From Apostichopus leukothele (lineage: Eukaryota; Echinodermata; Holothuroidea; Aspidochirotida; Stichopodidae): a stretch of DNA of 32,028 bases. Each line of letters opens with the position of its first letter. Position 1 is the first letter of the stretch. This document shows, piece after piece, positions 10,495-22,089 of this stretch. Both the position numbers and the translations under genes were made by a program. The DNA lies in NCBI GenBank assembly GCA_010014835.2, contig JAAAKB020142949.1, forward strand, positions 1 through 32,028. The letters run 5' to 3'. A model generated the notes under the pieces. It saw nothing but the letters and a program-made list of their open reading frames with translations. It was not told the DNA's origin and made no database searches.

Positions 10495-12112
10495 GTTTTA
10501 GATTCAATGACTCTATAGTACACATATTTATCCTGTTACAATGTTACGTCCGTTTTCATGTTGTCGTCATCTTTCATGCAGCCTTTAATTGGGATTGGAT
10601 CGATTACGAAATATCGGATATAAATCCTATATTGTAACTTTCCTATTTCGACACATCAAAATGAAAATCGTGTATATCTGAATGTGACCCAATTTATCCC
10701 ACTTCATCACGTTACCCCTCCTTAGCCCTCACCAAGCCCCATTCGCCCCTAAATCCTTTCCATTAATCCTGCTCTTTAGTCTAAAATGTGATTATTCCCT
10801 TTATGTCGAAAACTGGATGAGATGTAAAACCAATAAACTGTTTCATGTCTGTTCACAATTCCCATTCTTACACTCCTTATTTATATGTCCCTGTGTAGTC
10901 ATCAAACTATTTGTCCCTTCGTCTAATTTCCAGGGTTCTCTCTTATCGAAGGAAGGTGTAAGTTACATGTTTGCTTGATCAAAATGCTTGCCTTCGATGT
11001 GCATGAAAAGATTCTCTCTCAGTATTTTAAGAACAAGTGACATTCCATGTAGGCATGACTACTCTAAACAGCTTCTAATGTTTTGAAACATCTACATCAA
11101 CATTTTATCTAGTGTTTCGTAAAAATGGTGCACAATATCGGGATGATATAATAATGACCTTATTAAGCATCTTTTAATGTTGACAAACCTGCTGTTCACT
11201 CGAGTGACGTATTTACAAAACTTGAATTGCAAGGAAACATGTCCTTATGCATACAAGTTAAAACCCACACTTTATTGTGTGAAACCAAGCGATATGCGTC
11301 TTGCATTTATAATTAATCCGTTTTGAGAATTATGTTAAATAGTTAAGGTAAAATAATTGTATTAGTGTTTTCATGATTTAATAACAGTATGGCACTTAAC
11401 GGCTGATTAGTTTGCTTGTGCAAATGATGCATTGTACTTGGCGTCTAAAGCCTAAAGTTGCTACATGTGATATCGATCACCTTTGGCTTAGTGTATTGTC
11501 TGAATCCTATTGAAAATATTAAACTTGGACTAGTTATTAATTGAACAAGAAACTGTGCTAATATATTTCTAATCATCTACGTTGAATCCATACCTTCTTT
11601 TTTTGTGTTTTGTTTGTTTGTTTGTATGATATGTTGGTAAACCACGTGGTTTCAGTTTTTGTATCTAGATAGTCACACAGTGCCATCATTTCTTTCAGCC
11701 ATTAAACAACATGGGTTTTAATGTCAGTGGATTTATTCGAATTGTTCATAAATGTTCATCACTCACAGTTAACGATAGCACGCAGTGAGATCAATCATTT
11801 AAATGTTATAGCGTTTCTGTCATTAGTCATCATCACCCAGTATCATTCTAATCTTTAGAATTGTGTTTAATTTGCAAGTATTATTTCTTGTTTAATCATC
11901 ATAATGTGTATTACTAGGGTCCTATGCGTGACGCTTGTTATTCGAAACTGAGTTTCAAGCCCCTGAAAATATGTCACCATGACATCCTAAATGAATTAGT
12001 GTGTGTGGTTCGTTTGGTGTTATTATTATTATTATTGGGGATATTGTTAACAGTGAGGCTTGTCAGAATTGAAGTTCTAATTTGTCTAGACACAACTGCC
12101 AGTGTTCGCGGT

Positions 12113-12288
12113 AGAACGCTTTTATGCTTTCGTATTCTCGTTCTTGACGCGAATTATGATAACAATAGATAGCACTGTCTGAGGAGTGTGTTAAGATTAT
12201 AGAACGCTTATATGCTTCGTATTCTCATTCTTGACTCGAATTATGATAACAATAGATAGCACTGTCTGCATGAGGAGTGTTTGAAGAT
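12113..12288. repeat. 88-bp tandem duplication
   Basis: AGAACGCTTTTATGC..TCGTATTCTC..GAATTATGATAACAATAGAT..CACTGTCTG at 12113 recurs from 12201 with small differences. It is a simple diverged direct duplication in the long intron. Confidence 0.9.
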
Positions 12289-12892
12289 TAGCAGACGCTA
12301 CTGATTGTATTAATTATGGTCATAGCAATCATTGATTATCAGAAATAACGAAAACTCCATCATAACAGTTAATACTTTATCGACTTGCGTAAGGGAGGTT
12401 ACTGACTAACCGTAAACATTTTTAGTGCAGAGTAAGTGTTAAAAAGATTCTTAATCAGCCCAGTTTGTGTGACCTACCGTGAGAACAACAAAAAACAAAA
12501 TGGCGTCACAGAAATACGCCGAGGAATCAGACGTGAAGCTATAAGAGCCGGTCTTGTAACTTTTAAATATGTGTATGTATTCCCATCCTCTTTCGGTTGT
12601 AAAAGCAGTTAATGCTGCAGTCGCATCTGCATATTGTAACGTCTTATTCACTCTGAGGTTAACGACGTCAATCTTTTTGACTCTCAGGTATATCTCACGT
12701 TTAAGGTTTATTGATCATTAGCCCGTTTTTGCAATTGTGGCATTGGAATCAATTGCCTCTATCTCTCTCTTTAGCCCTCAAACACGACACCTATAGTTAG
12801 TTATACATCTAAAAGTGTAAGGCATACAGTCACGGCAATTCCCCCGATATTTTTCGAAAGTTTATACATTTGCATTTTCATGTCTCAGCTTA

Positions 12893-13006
12893 CCTTGTTG
12901 AATGGTAAACCAGTAAAATGGTATATGATTATTATTATTGTTATATGACCCTTGTTGAATGGTAAACCATTAAAATGGTATATTAATATTATCACTATTA
13001 GGCTAT
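12893..13006. repeat. 57-bp tandem duplication
   Basis: CCTTGTTGAATGGTAAACCA followed by an AAAATGGTATAT segment occurs at 12893 and again at 12950. Both copies run into an ATT-rich tail. GTTATATGAC recurs at 13018. Confidence 0.8.
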
Positions 13007-16000
13007 TAGTATTATTGTTATATGACAGTGCAGAAGCATGATCGCGTCTTTGGTAATGCATCAAATCATAATCACGCCAAGCGTGGTTTACGTCCTTAAT
13101 TGTGCTGCATGTCTGTTTTCTGTCCATACAGGTGTATGTAATCTAAGATACAGTGTTATAATTTTGTATCTATATTATTGTTCTGATTAAGAAATAATTT
13201 CTGTTTTATCTGTTTATATCATCACATAGTGTAAACCATTCAGGATATTTACCAAACATCTAATCACTTTATTATCCTAACAATGTCCGAATTTGTTTCA
13301 TGAATTGTTAAAATTGAAATTTTACTGCAGTAAGTATGGTACAAATGGATAATGCATTGGTTTCAGTTATATGTATTTCTGATATGGTGATTTTCTAAAA
13401 CACATTAATGTCTATGACCATTCATGGACTTTACAATCATCGATCATTGCATCTGTTAGCCTTACCTTGCCCCATATTATGGAATACACTATTTATGTAT
13501 GGACGCACTCCAAGAAGCAATTGGTAGCTATTTAACAAAGGAAACAATTGCCCACTTGAGCCGTTTGTATATCAGCTGTTAGTGAACTATAGTTCAAATA
13601 GTGGTGTTATTGAGTTAACTAAGATATCACTTGGGTAACACTAGAGTTTCAATCAGACATATAAAAGAGCATACCTTTATGAACATTGATTTGTATAGTG
13701 TACCTTAAGGTACATCTAGTATATGATTGCAAGGTTCTTATAGCCGTCTTCAAAGTTCAAAATAAAATATTACATAACAATAATTTAGAGATCTCAATAC
13801 ACTATCGCATAAATAAATCTCAACTCTGGGTAACGAAAGATACGTTAACGTCAATAGTTTAGGCACGTTTTGCATTACACATGGAAGGAAAACTCTTTTC
13901 AACTGTTAGGTTTGTATACCAATCCATTCATCTATTTTAATTTGCTAATGTTATTTAGGCCTATACCGTTATAAAACTGCGCAAAAGAGACATAGGATAA
14001 AATTTAGTTATGAGTTGTCTCCGCGTTATCATCACAGTTTAAGGTCTACAAACAAAAGGGAGTCTTTCTCATGCAATGTCTTTGAATATGACACACCAAG
14101 ATTCCAGTTTGATATAGTTCTTTTTCGCAAAATTCAAACACGACATAAGTAGTCAACTTAAACAACTTATTGACATATTTGACATTTGCAATAGCTCTTC
14201 GGTGGAAACGATGACGGCGAAGGCGGTTCACAGGTATTCATTTCATTGGTTATTGGATTTGCTGATGTCGAATTTCCCTACATGAGTATGTTCACGCATG
14301 ATGCCGATCAGAGAACTTTATGTTTGACCACTCATGCAACCGTTTCAAGCTTGCAGTGATTTTTGAAGGATTCGATCACTTTTTGTTATTTTCAGTTTAT
14401 CCCATTGGGTTACGGAAAATTTCCCAATAAAATGTGCAGCCATATAATTGCTAGTTAAGGTCGCACATTATAAACGCTTTCTTGAAAACGAAAGCCGAAA
14501 TGTAACACAAGTTTATTCCCATCACTCTTCTAAAGAGAAACTGATTTTATGAGACGTGTCATGTAAAGTTCAAGTATATTGAATTATGTCACATTTGTGC
14601 ATAGGGTCAGTTTTCGACGCTCGTGGTTGAATTGGAACTTTCTAGCACCCGAGTGTCTTTGCAGGGCACTCTGCACTGACAGCTTCATTGTAACCTCACC
14701 GATATGGGAATTTACCTATAAATAACGAAGGCTCCAAAGGAATATTTCCTCCTCTCCTCGCCTTCCTCTCCCCCCTCCCCCGCTATCTCCCCATCCCACC
14801 ATCCCCAAAAAATCCCTAGTATGTTGTAAAAGTCTATCTTTGGGGTTAACCATGTGAAGTCAACGGAGTGTGGTCGCCTGATGAGCAAGTTAATTCCCAC
14901 TCCGCGAAACAACTGTTGTGTAATTATTAGTGTGTTTGCGAATTCCTTCCTTGCTTGCGTGATTTGGATACTTGTGTTGTGGTGTTTTAAGGGTAAAATG
15001 GTGATCTTCATGGCCTAGAGTGAATGCATGAAAAGTAGATGGACACGTTTCATGTTTAATGTTTAAGCGGGTGAGTTTTCTAACACAATTTTGTAGAATG
15101 TCAAAGTAAATTTGACCTTTAAAAGACAATAAGGTCGGCCTGAAGTTCCGTATTGTTCATTTGCATTTTAGTAGTTTGTGCACGTTTGCCTGACGTAGAT
15201 TTCGTGGAGTAATTGATAACAACTTAAAAGTTAGCCTCTTGCTTCCAAGTCTTATCATTTCTGGGAAACAGACCACTGGATTATACAGAAATATGTTTCT
15301 ACTGCATGGAGCCTTGCAGAAAGCTATGTATAAAACCGAAAACGAGCATTGAATGACATTGGAGTGCGTTGAAACTAAGTTGGTTTATTGAACACGAAAC
15401 TGTTCAAGAGGTTCATCTACACCAATTAGGGACTAAAGATATACTCCCACAATTATTGGAACTGTTAATTAAGACGATGTATATAAACACAGATGCAGCT
15501 CGAGGAGTGTAATGATTGCCATACACTATACCTGAAGTAGAAAGCCATAGTACGCTTTGAAAATATCCAGAAATCAATTCAGAAAACACTGTTTATGGGT
15601 AGGATCAATGTTCAAGTAATTCTTTAGTGTCTGGTAAAAGCAATCATGTTAATGAAATAAAATACAGAGCCTTTTCATCTTTAAAAAAAGTTAACATAAA
15701 GGAGTAGGCCTACACTGCTTAATCTACGAAATCAGTCGACCACCATAGACTTCTTAAATTCGTGTTTGTTATTTGACATTTTCTCAAATACGATATGGTG
15801 TTCTATATCAAACCGGGTCTAATTAGTCCAGATAATGAGTTGGTAATACGTCTGACAGTTTCCGCTACATATATAGATCCTCGGTGTATTGTAGAAGTTT
15901 GATTTCAAAACTGGGCAATTAATTTCAAGGCAGATAATAGTACCAGCGAAGGTTGTTCTATGTGATCTAAAGCCTTTCCTCCAGGAACTGTTTTGCCGTT

Positions 16001-16442
16001 AATTCATGTTCAGGTATCTCTTTCGTGTACTGCAGTATTTGTCTCAACAAGGTCTTTAACAATGGTTACATGGTTACATTTAGTACCGATTGACAACTTG
16101 ATTCAACAGTAATTCTGTCAGGGTTCGATCTCAAGTAATATCTCTCTTTAATTTGTTACACATTAACACAGCTGTTCCTTTTTTAACAATTTGACATCGA
16201 TCGCATGATATAGCGCCACTGGAGTGCATCACAAAACATTCATGGATTTCTGCCTGCCTTTGTATTTGCCAATGTTTTGAACTTGTGTCTTTCAAATGAC
16301 ATGTGTTATTGTACGGTACATTGAGTATATATGATTATACATTGTTTGCTGTGGTATAAGCAACGATGCAATTGTCTTACTAAGTATGAATAACATTCCC
16401 ATTGTATGTAAACAATTTGTTTTAAAACAATTTTACCTTCAG

Positions 16443-16499
16443 AAGAAGAAACAACTTTCGAGAGATGAGTTTGAGAATGTATTTGCACATTATGACAAG
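16443..16499 (+). CDS. EF-hand 5 exon, first half (E helix)
   Basis: The exon encodes KKKQLSRDEFENVFAHYDK in phase 0. FENVFAHYD matches FEKIFAYYD of secretagogin and FNAIFTFYDKDGSG of calretinin. The calcium loop starts with the last two residues (D-K) and continues in the next exon, so the intron splits the loop after its second residue. The acceptor TTCAG|AAG|AAG is a tandem site where a shift would drop one or two Lys codons without changing frame. The donor is AAG|GTAAGA. Confidence 0.92.
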
Positions 16500-17559
16500 G
16501 TAAGATATCAAAACAGTTGAACATTAATTCATTGATTTGTTTTATCGCCAATTGTGTACAATGGGAAAGGAAGTCACCTATAAACTCTTAAAAAGACTTA
16601 ACACGGTAGGAGACTGAATAAAAAGAAAAGAAAAATGTACAAATCTATAATACAGTATATATGTAAGGATTAAATATACAGTAATAATATCCTAATGATG
16701 CTAAGATGGATACGTGAATAGATTATATAATACTAGTACGAGTTAATAAATTCCTTTTTCAAATGTCTGGTGAATGTGGGTTTCGAAGTTATAGACTTCA
16801 ACTTTTTGGATAGATCATTCCAAAATTGTATTGCTCTATTACGAAGACCGATTTTCCCTATGTTACTGTGGTAAAAATTGCAATGAGCGTTGTCGGCTTG
16901 TCTTGTGTGATGGTTATGTAAGACTATGTTATTACATATAAAGTCATTATGACCAGGTAAAATGGAAAACTGTGACTCATTATTAATAAAAAAGGCCGCT
17001 GGAGCTAAACCAGTGGGTATTACGCAAAGGAAGCATATTAAAACAGTTAAACATTTTGAAAAGGACAAAATTGCAGCACAAACTTGTCAGATAAAAGTCC
17101 CCATTGACCAAGCTGCATATTTGGCAGAATCATACGGTATAGATATCAAGCCATAAAATAACTGCCATGTACCTTTTTTAAGGTATATAATGATTTGACA
17201 TTGTGTACAACCAACAAGTTCTCCAGAACAACAGGACTTGTTATATTGCACAGTGGCATTTTGTAACAACAAATGCAATTCGATATACTCTTGGCCAGTT
17301 AGTATGCATCATGTCACAACCTTATAATACAACGTTCGTCAGGCATACTGGCGAGTGGGTTGCTCGGTAAACACACTTAATACGTTAGCAAAAGTCATAA
17401 ATGGATACTGTATAGGTTGCGTTCTTTTTTCTCCAATAAATGAAGTATTCACGTTATAATCAGTCTTCCTCTTAACTGTCATCATGCTCTTGATCATGTT
17501 ACCAATGAAGCGATAGCAAATAACTGAGTCATCTCATATTTTTGTTTTCACTATGTAAG
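16500..17559 (+). other. Intron splitting the EF5 calcium loop; hosts a LINE fragment
   Basis: The 1.06-kb intron lies between the two halves of the EF5 loop. Its middle part is the minus-strand LINE 3' fragment described separately. The rest shows nothing recognisable. Confidence 0.8.
16733..17160 (-). mobile_element. LINE 3' fragment (end of reverse-transcriptase ORF)
   Basis: On the minus strand a reading frame ends NIGKIGLRNRAIQFWNDL..KLKSI..KPTFTRHLKK.FINSY and then stops. It also contains VLHNHHTRQADN upstream of this. This is the usual C-terminal end of ORF2 in CR1/Jockey-like non-LTR retrotransposons (HN.NTR..., then RN.A..FWN.LP..LK, then F...LKK). The frame continues upstream across one stop near 17087-17089, so the copy is a truncated, inactive 5'-truncated relic. 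Clade assignment is uncertain. The 3' untranslated tail may extend down to about 16570. Confidence 0.65.
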
Positions 17560-17631
17560 GATGGTAACGGTACTATCGAAGGTGACGAACTGTCCGGGTT
17601 TTTGAAGGATCTGATGGAACATGAAAACGAG
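17560..17631 (+). CDS. EF-hand 5 exon, second half
   Basis: The exon encodes DGNGTIEGDELSGFLKDLMEHENE in phase 0 (24 residues). With the preceding D-K it makes the loop DKDGNGTIEGDE, canonical at positions 1, 3, 5, 6, 9 and 12. IEGDELSGFLKDLME parallels LEGPEVDGFVKDMME in secretagogin and IDENELDALLKDL in calbindin. The acceptor is TATGTAAG and the donor is GAG|GTAAGA. Both downstream terminal exons begin in the matching phase 0. Confidence 0.94.
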
Positions 17632-18377
17632 GTAAGAGCTATAGCTTGCTTTAGGCCTACTTCGTATCAAGCTCATTGAATCATGCATTGAAGTGATGCG
17701 TGTAATTTATCTCGACACCCATCAACTACACTATATACTAGTAGAAGCTTATCATTCTATATATATATATATATGTATATAACTGTTATCATTACCTTTG
17801 GGGAATTTACTTACGTACTAATGAACATCCATACGTTGCATTCATAATCTAAAACGTCGTCTACCAAATTGCAAAATCAAAAGGGAAAGAAAAGAAACAC
17901 ATTTGTTAATTTTGATGTACTTCTCAATATTGTCCTATGTTCGTTTGCCAGTATAGAACATGTAAGACAGTAAATATATGATTAGAACACTAAATTATCC
18001 AGGTCTTGTTCAACTAATAACTCTGTAGTCACTTATTCGGTTACTTATCAATAAAACTTGATTGCAATTTATTCGACATTGCAGTATCTATCTATATGTA
18101 TATAAGTACGTACACGTAATCTCTGTTGTTTGGTTAGTGTTCTTAATGTATATGTTACTAAATTTATGATGTTAATGAACCTCATTCCCGTCCCTATAAC
18201 CCAGTTCATTTGTTATACTAATGCATTCTCTACAACAATCATATATCTCTCATATACAATAACATACTATTGTTCTTGTATAACATCAATGTGTTTCCCA
18301 CTTTAAACCATCTTGACCAATGTGTTTTGTCCTCCAGTCTCTATCTTTCTCTTAACTTTCTATCCTTTTAACCGAAG
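17632..18377 (+). other. Intron before first terminal exon
   Basis: This is an AT-rich intron with a short TA microsatellite at about 17758-17782. The pyrimidine-rich stretch before the acceptor (18320-18372) is strong. No other element is seen. Confidence 0.7.
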
Positions 18378-18515
18378 AACGTCGATGTCGATTCTCTCCA
18401 GTCGGGTAGCCAGGCGCTACTCAGTATTTGTGACGTCAACAAAGATGGCCGAATTCAAAAAGACGAACTTGCCATGGTCTTGTTACATCAATCATCCCGA
18501 ACAGATAAAGATTAA
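18378..18515 (+). CDS. Terminal exon A: EF-hand 6, secretagogin-like, with stop
   Basis: Following a pyrimidine-rich tract and the acceptor CCGAAG, the exon reads in phase 0 to a TAA at 18513-18515 (45 residues). The core CDVNKDGRIQKDELA is nearly the same as CDVNKDGKIQKSELA at the end of secretagogin. The loop DVNKDGRIQKDE is canonical, unlike the degenerate sixth hand of vertebrate calbindin and calretinin. The tail after the loop is MVLLHQSSRTDKD. No strong donor lies inside the exon. The weak candidate ATG|GTCTTG at about 18474 would stay in frame into exon B and give a seven-hand protein, but it departs from consensus. Confidence 0.88.
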   Translation, partial: NVDVDSLQSGSQALLSICDVNKDGRIQKDELAMVLLHQSSRTDKD

Positions 18516-19763
18516 ACTCCATGTTTCAGTTGTTTTCTTTGTATTGTGACAGTCTTTTATAGCACAGACTAATACTGTTCATATATTCATTAAAAATAAC
18601 AATTGTATAGGTCTGTTACTTTCTCCCATTAACAAAACGAAACCACAGAACTCAAAATTGTTAGGTGATTGCAGGGTGATTCTCGAAAAACGTCAAGGAA
18701 GCCCTGATTTGGTTACTACTGGCAAACAAAGTATTGAGCGAATTAAGTTACTTCTAGATATTTGATATTTATAGATATTGGACAAGATTTACAAGGCTAG
18801 AACTTGCAGGAAGCTTCCAAAAACATTTATTTGTATATTTATTTTGTACACTTTTACAACACCAATTTGCAACCCGTTACAATGAACTTAAATGAGTTTA
18901 TATTCCAGCCTATTTAAGAGATTATGTCACTGTTTCCAAAAAGAGTGATTACTGTTAAGAAAAAGAAGTAAAATAAATGCAATGACTAAAGAATCTAAAT
19001 GACGAATTGCTTAATTACACTGTGGTGCATTGCCAACACCGAAGTAATAGCACGCACCGCCCTGATAGAACGGTTTCTCGCCACATGTTAATTGTCCATC
19101 AACTGTTGGAACGATTCTTGCAAAGTTAAATATGAATAATATTGAAGGTCTAATAGTTTACGTTTTTAAATTTGGTGTTCTCTTTTATCTTCCGCTTGGT
19201 TTTAGGGCTTTCATATTTTTTTAAATATTTTGTTATGATATTTCGTAGTGAAAAATTACAATATTATTATTTGAGTGCTAAGACTGGAATTTATACCTAA
19301 ACATGAAGTCATTGTCACTAAATCAACACCGTAAGCTGTACCTGGGGTGCTTACCTTGTACTGGTTAGTACTCACTTCTTACATGTTTTTGTATTGACAT
19401 TGTGCAACATGTTTACGCCAATTAAAAGGTTGTATCAACATTGTCTTTGATCAATATTTACTACTATGTTTGTCATTCGCCGAACTTCGTATATCTCTCG
19501 ACTACACATGAATCACAACAAAGGCCAAAATTTCCTATATTATTTCAGAAAGCACTGCAATTTCTCACAATAGTAACAGCTGGTTTGATATTGGAAGCCT
19601 ATAAACGAATGGTTCGTACTATAGTTCCTTTGAATGTTAAAAGAAAACTTTTGGGACTCAAGAAAGGAAGCGTCTGGTCCTTCTGTCGATCTATCAGTAC
19701 ACAATAACAAACTATCTTAACGTTATTTATTATGTTTAATATGCAATTTTTCTTTAATGACAG
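18516..19763 (+). other. 3' UTR of exon A form, or intron to exon B
   Basis: If exon A is used, this holds its 3' UTR, with the first good AATAAA at 18973. If exon A is skipped, it is part of the intron leading to exon B. An 88-residue open frame at 19441-19707 has no recognisable features. Confidence 0.6.
18973..18978 (+). terminator. Candidate poly(A) signal for exon A
   Basis: AATAAA lies about 460 bases after the exon A stop. A GT-rich TGTGGTG element follows at about 19020. It is the first AATAAA after that stop. Its use is not shown by sequence alone. Confidence 0.35.
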
Positions 19764-19898
19764 TCTCTTAGCCAAGAAGACCTAACGAAGTACTGTGATT
19801 TTCTACTGTACTGTTGTGACTCTAATGGTGACGGTGAGCTCGATAAGGACGAGTTAATGGTGGTCATGTGTCCATATCTGATTGAACATAAGAAATAA
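19764..19898 (+). CDS. Terminal exon B: second EF-hand 6, with stop
   Basis: After TTTCTTTAATGACAG the exon reads in phase 0 for 44 residues to TAA at 19896-19898. It encodes SLSQEDLTKYCDFLLYCCD, then the loop DSNGDGELDKDE and the tail LMVVMCPYLIEHKK. The loop is canonical. LTKYCDFLL and ELMVVMC resemble LTNYRKSVM and DLEIVLC at the calretinin C terminus, where the loop itself is lost. Exon B therefore looks like an alternative sixth hand with a different tail and several cysteines (YCDFLLYCCD). It is joined directly to 17631 if exon A is skipped. Confidence 0.88.
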   Translation, partial: SLSQEDLTKYCDFLLYCCDSNGDGELDKDELMVVMCPYLIEHKK

Positions 19899-21388
19899 CC
19901 TTACGAACGTAAGAACAAATACCCATTCCAAGTGCGCAATGTTGAAGGACCAATTAGAAAGCAGTTTTTTTTTGTTAGAATATAAGGTTCAGTTATAGTA
20001 AATTATAAATTCTTATATTTTGTGTACTTATTGTAATACACGTTATACATTTTCATTCCATTTGCTTGCGCAGAGTAAAGTTAAATTATGCAGGGTATAT
20101 AGTCACCCTTGCCCTTCTCGTGAGAACCCCACCCCTCATCCTATCCCAGTATCCCTTTAAACTTAGCCGGTGAGAGCAATTCGTATTTCATTCCGAGGTG
20201 TTTATGTAATTGCATGATGCATGGTTATCATTACTTTCAACATTTCAATGAATACGGAAATTATGTTAAGAATTTGCCGTCTTCACTTATTTTTGGACCG
20301 TCAGTAGTCTTCTAATTGTAATGCTAACAAATTGAATCTACCCTTATTGCTATTGAGAGTCCGTTTCCTGTATCCTTCCTCAATAAGTGCCTGTTCTTCT
20401 GTGCCGACAGATAGTTCCCACGTTGTACCATTCTTCAAGCAGAGTTACTAGGGAACTTAGGTTTATCTCTGTGCCCATTCAAAATTAGTTCCTTTCATTC
20501 CAAACATTCTTTCTTTCAGTTTAACAAGGTCAATTTACTTCTTACAATGCAACATCCAACGCCCCCCCCCCCACCCTCCCCTCCTCACACACGCTTACCT
20601 TCTTAAACTATTTACGAATTATGTGCAGAGGTTATGAGTCACATGTTAGTAACAATTATTTCTCCTTGTTTTTCAAACAATACCTTTTAAATAATGCGTT
20701 CCTTGCAATTATCGCCGCCTGTTCATCGAAATACGAAATAAAAAGAAGACTATTGATTCCCTGTGGCCTTACGGGAATGCATCCCCGTCATATCGGTCTT
20801 AGTTCCATTGAACCTAACCTTTATATAGTCATGTTGCTGGCCGAAATCAAATAGATTTACTCGATTCCATGACAACTCTGCATTGACTAGATTTATTAAG
20901 AAAACCTCATCAAAATAATACTCATCGTAAGAATGAGTTGTGCTAATACACTATTGGTCCAAGTAAAAAAAAAGCAATGTATAGACAATCAAATTTACTA
21001 TACTGCTGTGTGTGGTCTTCTCCAATTCTGTGCAATAGAGTCGGTTATTTCATGAATGCCAATGAAAATTATTTGTTTTATCGTAATAATCGTTTACACA
21101 AAACAAGTTTGTGTATTATAAGTGTGTATATCCAAGTCCATTAGTTAGTTTTTTTTTTAATGAAAACGATATTATGTATGAATACAATTTTAAAAATCAA
21201 AATATTATTTGTTATAGTATAAGGTTAGAGAGAATTAAAGAAGTGTGTTTTTAGGGGGTTTAACTGGATGTTAATTTGCCAGTGTGGTATCATTTGAATA
21301 TGTAGATGTGCAGTTATTATAATAGCAAAGGTTGCTCTCCTTCAATGGGGATCAAAGCAATTTTCTGCACTTGTAGGAGTGTCACAGA

Positions 21389-21394
21389 AATAAA
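21389..21394 (+). terminator. Candidate poly(A) signal for exon B
   Basis: AATAAA is followed within 20-40 bases by a GT/T-rich stretch (TTTGTTGTATTTTG), the usual downstream element arrangement. It would give a 3' UTR of about 1.5 kb. The AATAAA motifs at 20737 and 21698 are alternatives. Confidence 0.35.
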
Positions 21395-21584
21395 TCTTTG
21401 GGTGGAAAATTCATTTTTTGAAGTTTGTTGTATTTTGAACTCTCTGTCATCAAACCTATGAAATTGTTGTTATACATTCATTGTTGATCTAACAGATTTC
21501 GTAGTGGTGTTACATAACTGACAAAGTTAATCTTTATATGACCGGTTTACTATGTACAGACTTACCCTAAATTACACACACACA

Positions 21585-21636
21585 TTGCCAATAACCTTAA
21601 TTACGCAGAATTGCCAATAACCTTAATTACGCAGAA
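21585..21636. repeat. 26-bp tandem duplication
   Basis: TTGCCAATAACCTTAATTAC plus GCAGAA occurs twice without spacing and with no differences, so the duplication is recent. Confidence 0.95.
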
Positions 21637-21756
21637 ATGGTCACGCATAATGAAGACCTGGCGGATTTCATTCAAAGTTGAGGTAAACTTATTAAACAAT
21701 AAAGCCTTCAATAACTTAGTCATATAAACTGAGTCGTTTTCCAGAAACATTCCTAG

Positions 21757-21917
21757 TTTCTGCTTAATCATTTGGTTTCCTTTATATAATGTCCATGGTG
21801 AGGAATCGTTTCGAGCAACTGGATTAGTAAAGGGCGGTGCTACTTCTTGTCCTATACGCTATGAACTTTTGCCTGTTGTAAAACGTGTGGTGTTGCTCAT
21901 GCAGTGCTTAAGTAAAA
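21757..21917. repeat. Dispersed direct repeat, copy 1 (~160 bp)
   Basis: The segment from TTTCTGCTTAATCAT through ATGTCCATGGTGAGGAATCG, GGGCGGTGCTACTTC, CTGTTGTAA and GGTGTTGCTCATGCAGTGCT recurs at 22090-22265. The copies are diverged by substitutions and small indels. They may be two copies of a short interspersed element or an old local duplication of about 333 bp. Confidence 0.9.
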
Positions 21918-22089
21918 GGGATGGCCGGACACAATGAGACCTCTCCCCTTAACCCTCCCAGCAACTATGGGTACGGTCCTGCCCGGCAAGATCACCGTGG
22001 ACTTACAATTTGTAATAGTCTCGTCAACCTTTAGCCTATTCCTACTCGTTTTCTGAGCAATTTATACAATTGAAGTGACCGAAAAATTA

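Larger units (their letters stand above)
8683..16442 (+). other. 7.8-kb intron, no gene recognised
   Basis: The intron lies between the EF4-EF5 linker exon and the first half of EF5. I looked for further EF-hand loop sequences and saw none. It contains short direct duplications at 12113-12288 and 12893-13006, a twofold palindromic repeat near 10462-10494, an ATT-type microsatellite near 12025, and a pyrimidine-rich stretch at 14745-14815. Open frames here (for example 9633-9914 and 11924-12172) have no recognisable protein features. Confidence 0.6.
3327..19898 (+). other. Gene locus: hexa-EF-hand protein, calbindin/calretinin/secretagogin family (3' part)
   Basis: Seven exons join in a consistent reading frame: 3327-3383, 5472-5585, 8129-8184, 8643-8682, 16443-16499, 17560-17631, then either 18378-18515 or 19764-19898. 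All internal introns are GT..AG. The product is a cytosolic calcium sensor or buffer with six EF-hands in this family; EF3 to EF6 are visible. EF3 to EF5 read most like calbindin/calretinin (TWRKYDTD, GDGKLE, RLLPVKENFL). FENVFAHYD and the first EF6 exon read like secretagogin. The gene may therefore descend from a form close to the split of these lineages, which is inference. EF1 and EF2 lie outside the window. I give no gene symbol because orthology to one vertebrate gene is not clear. Confidence 0.9.
19899..21756 (+). other. Likely 3' UTR and downstream flank
   Basis: No gene is recognised. AATAAA motifs occur at 20737, 21389 and 21698. A C-rich stretch is at 20560-20585. Open frame 20621-20854 shows no domain. 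The boundary between UTR and intergenic DNA cannot be set from sequence. Confidence 0.5.

Noticed and set aside
19441-19707. 88-residue + strand open frame between the two terminal exons
   Set aside because: It has no EF-hand or other motif, and its end is not linked to a donor in phase with exon B.
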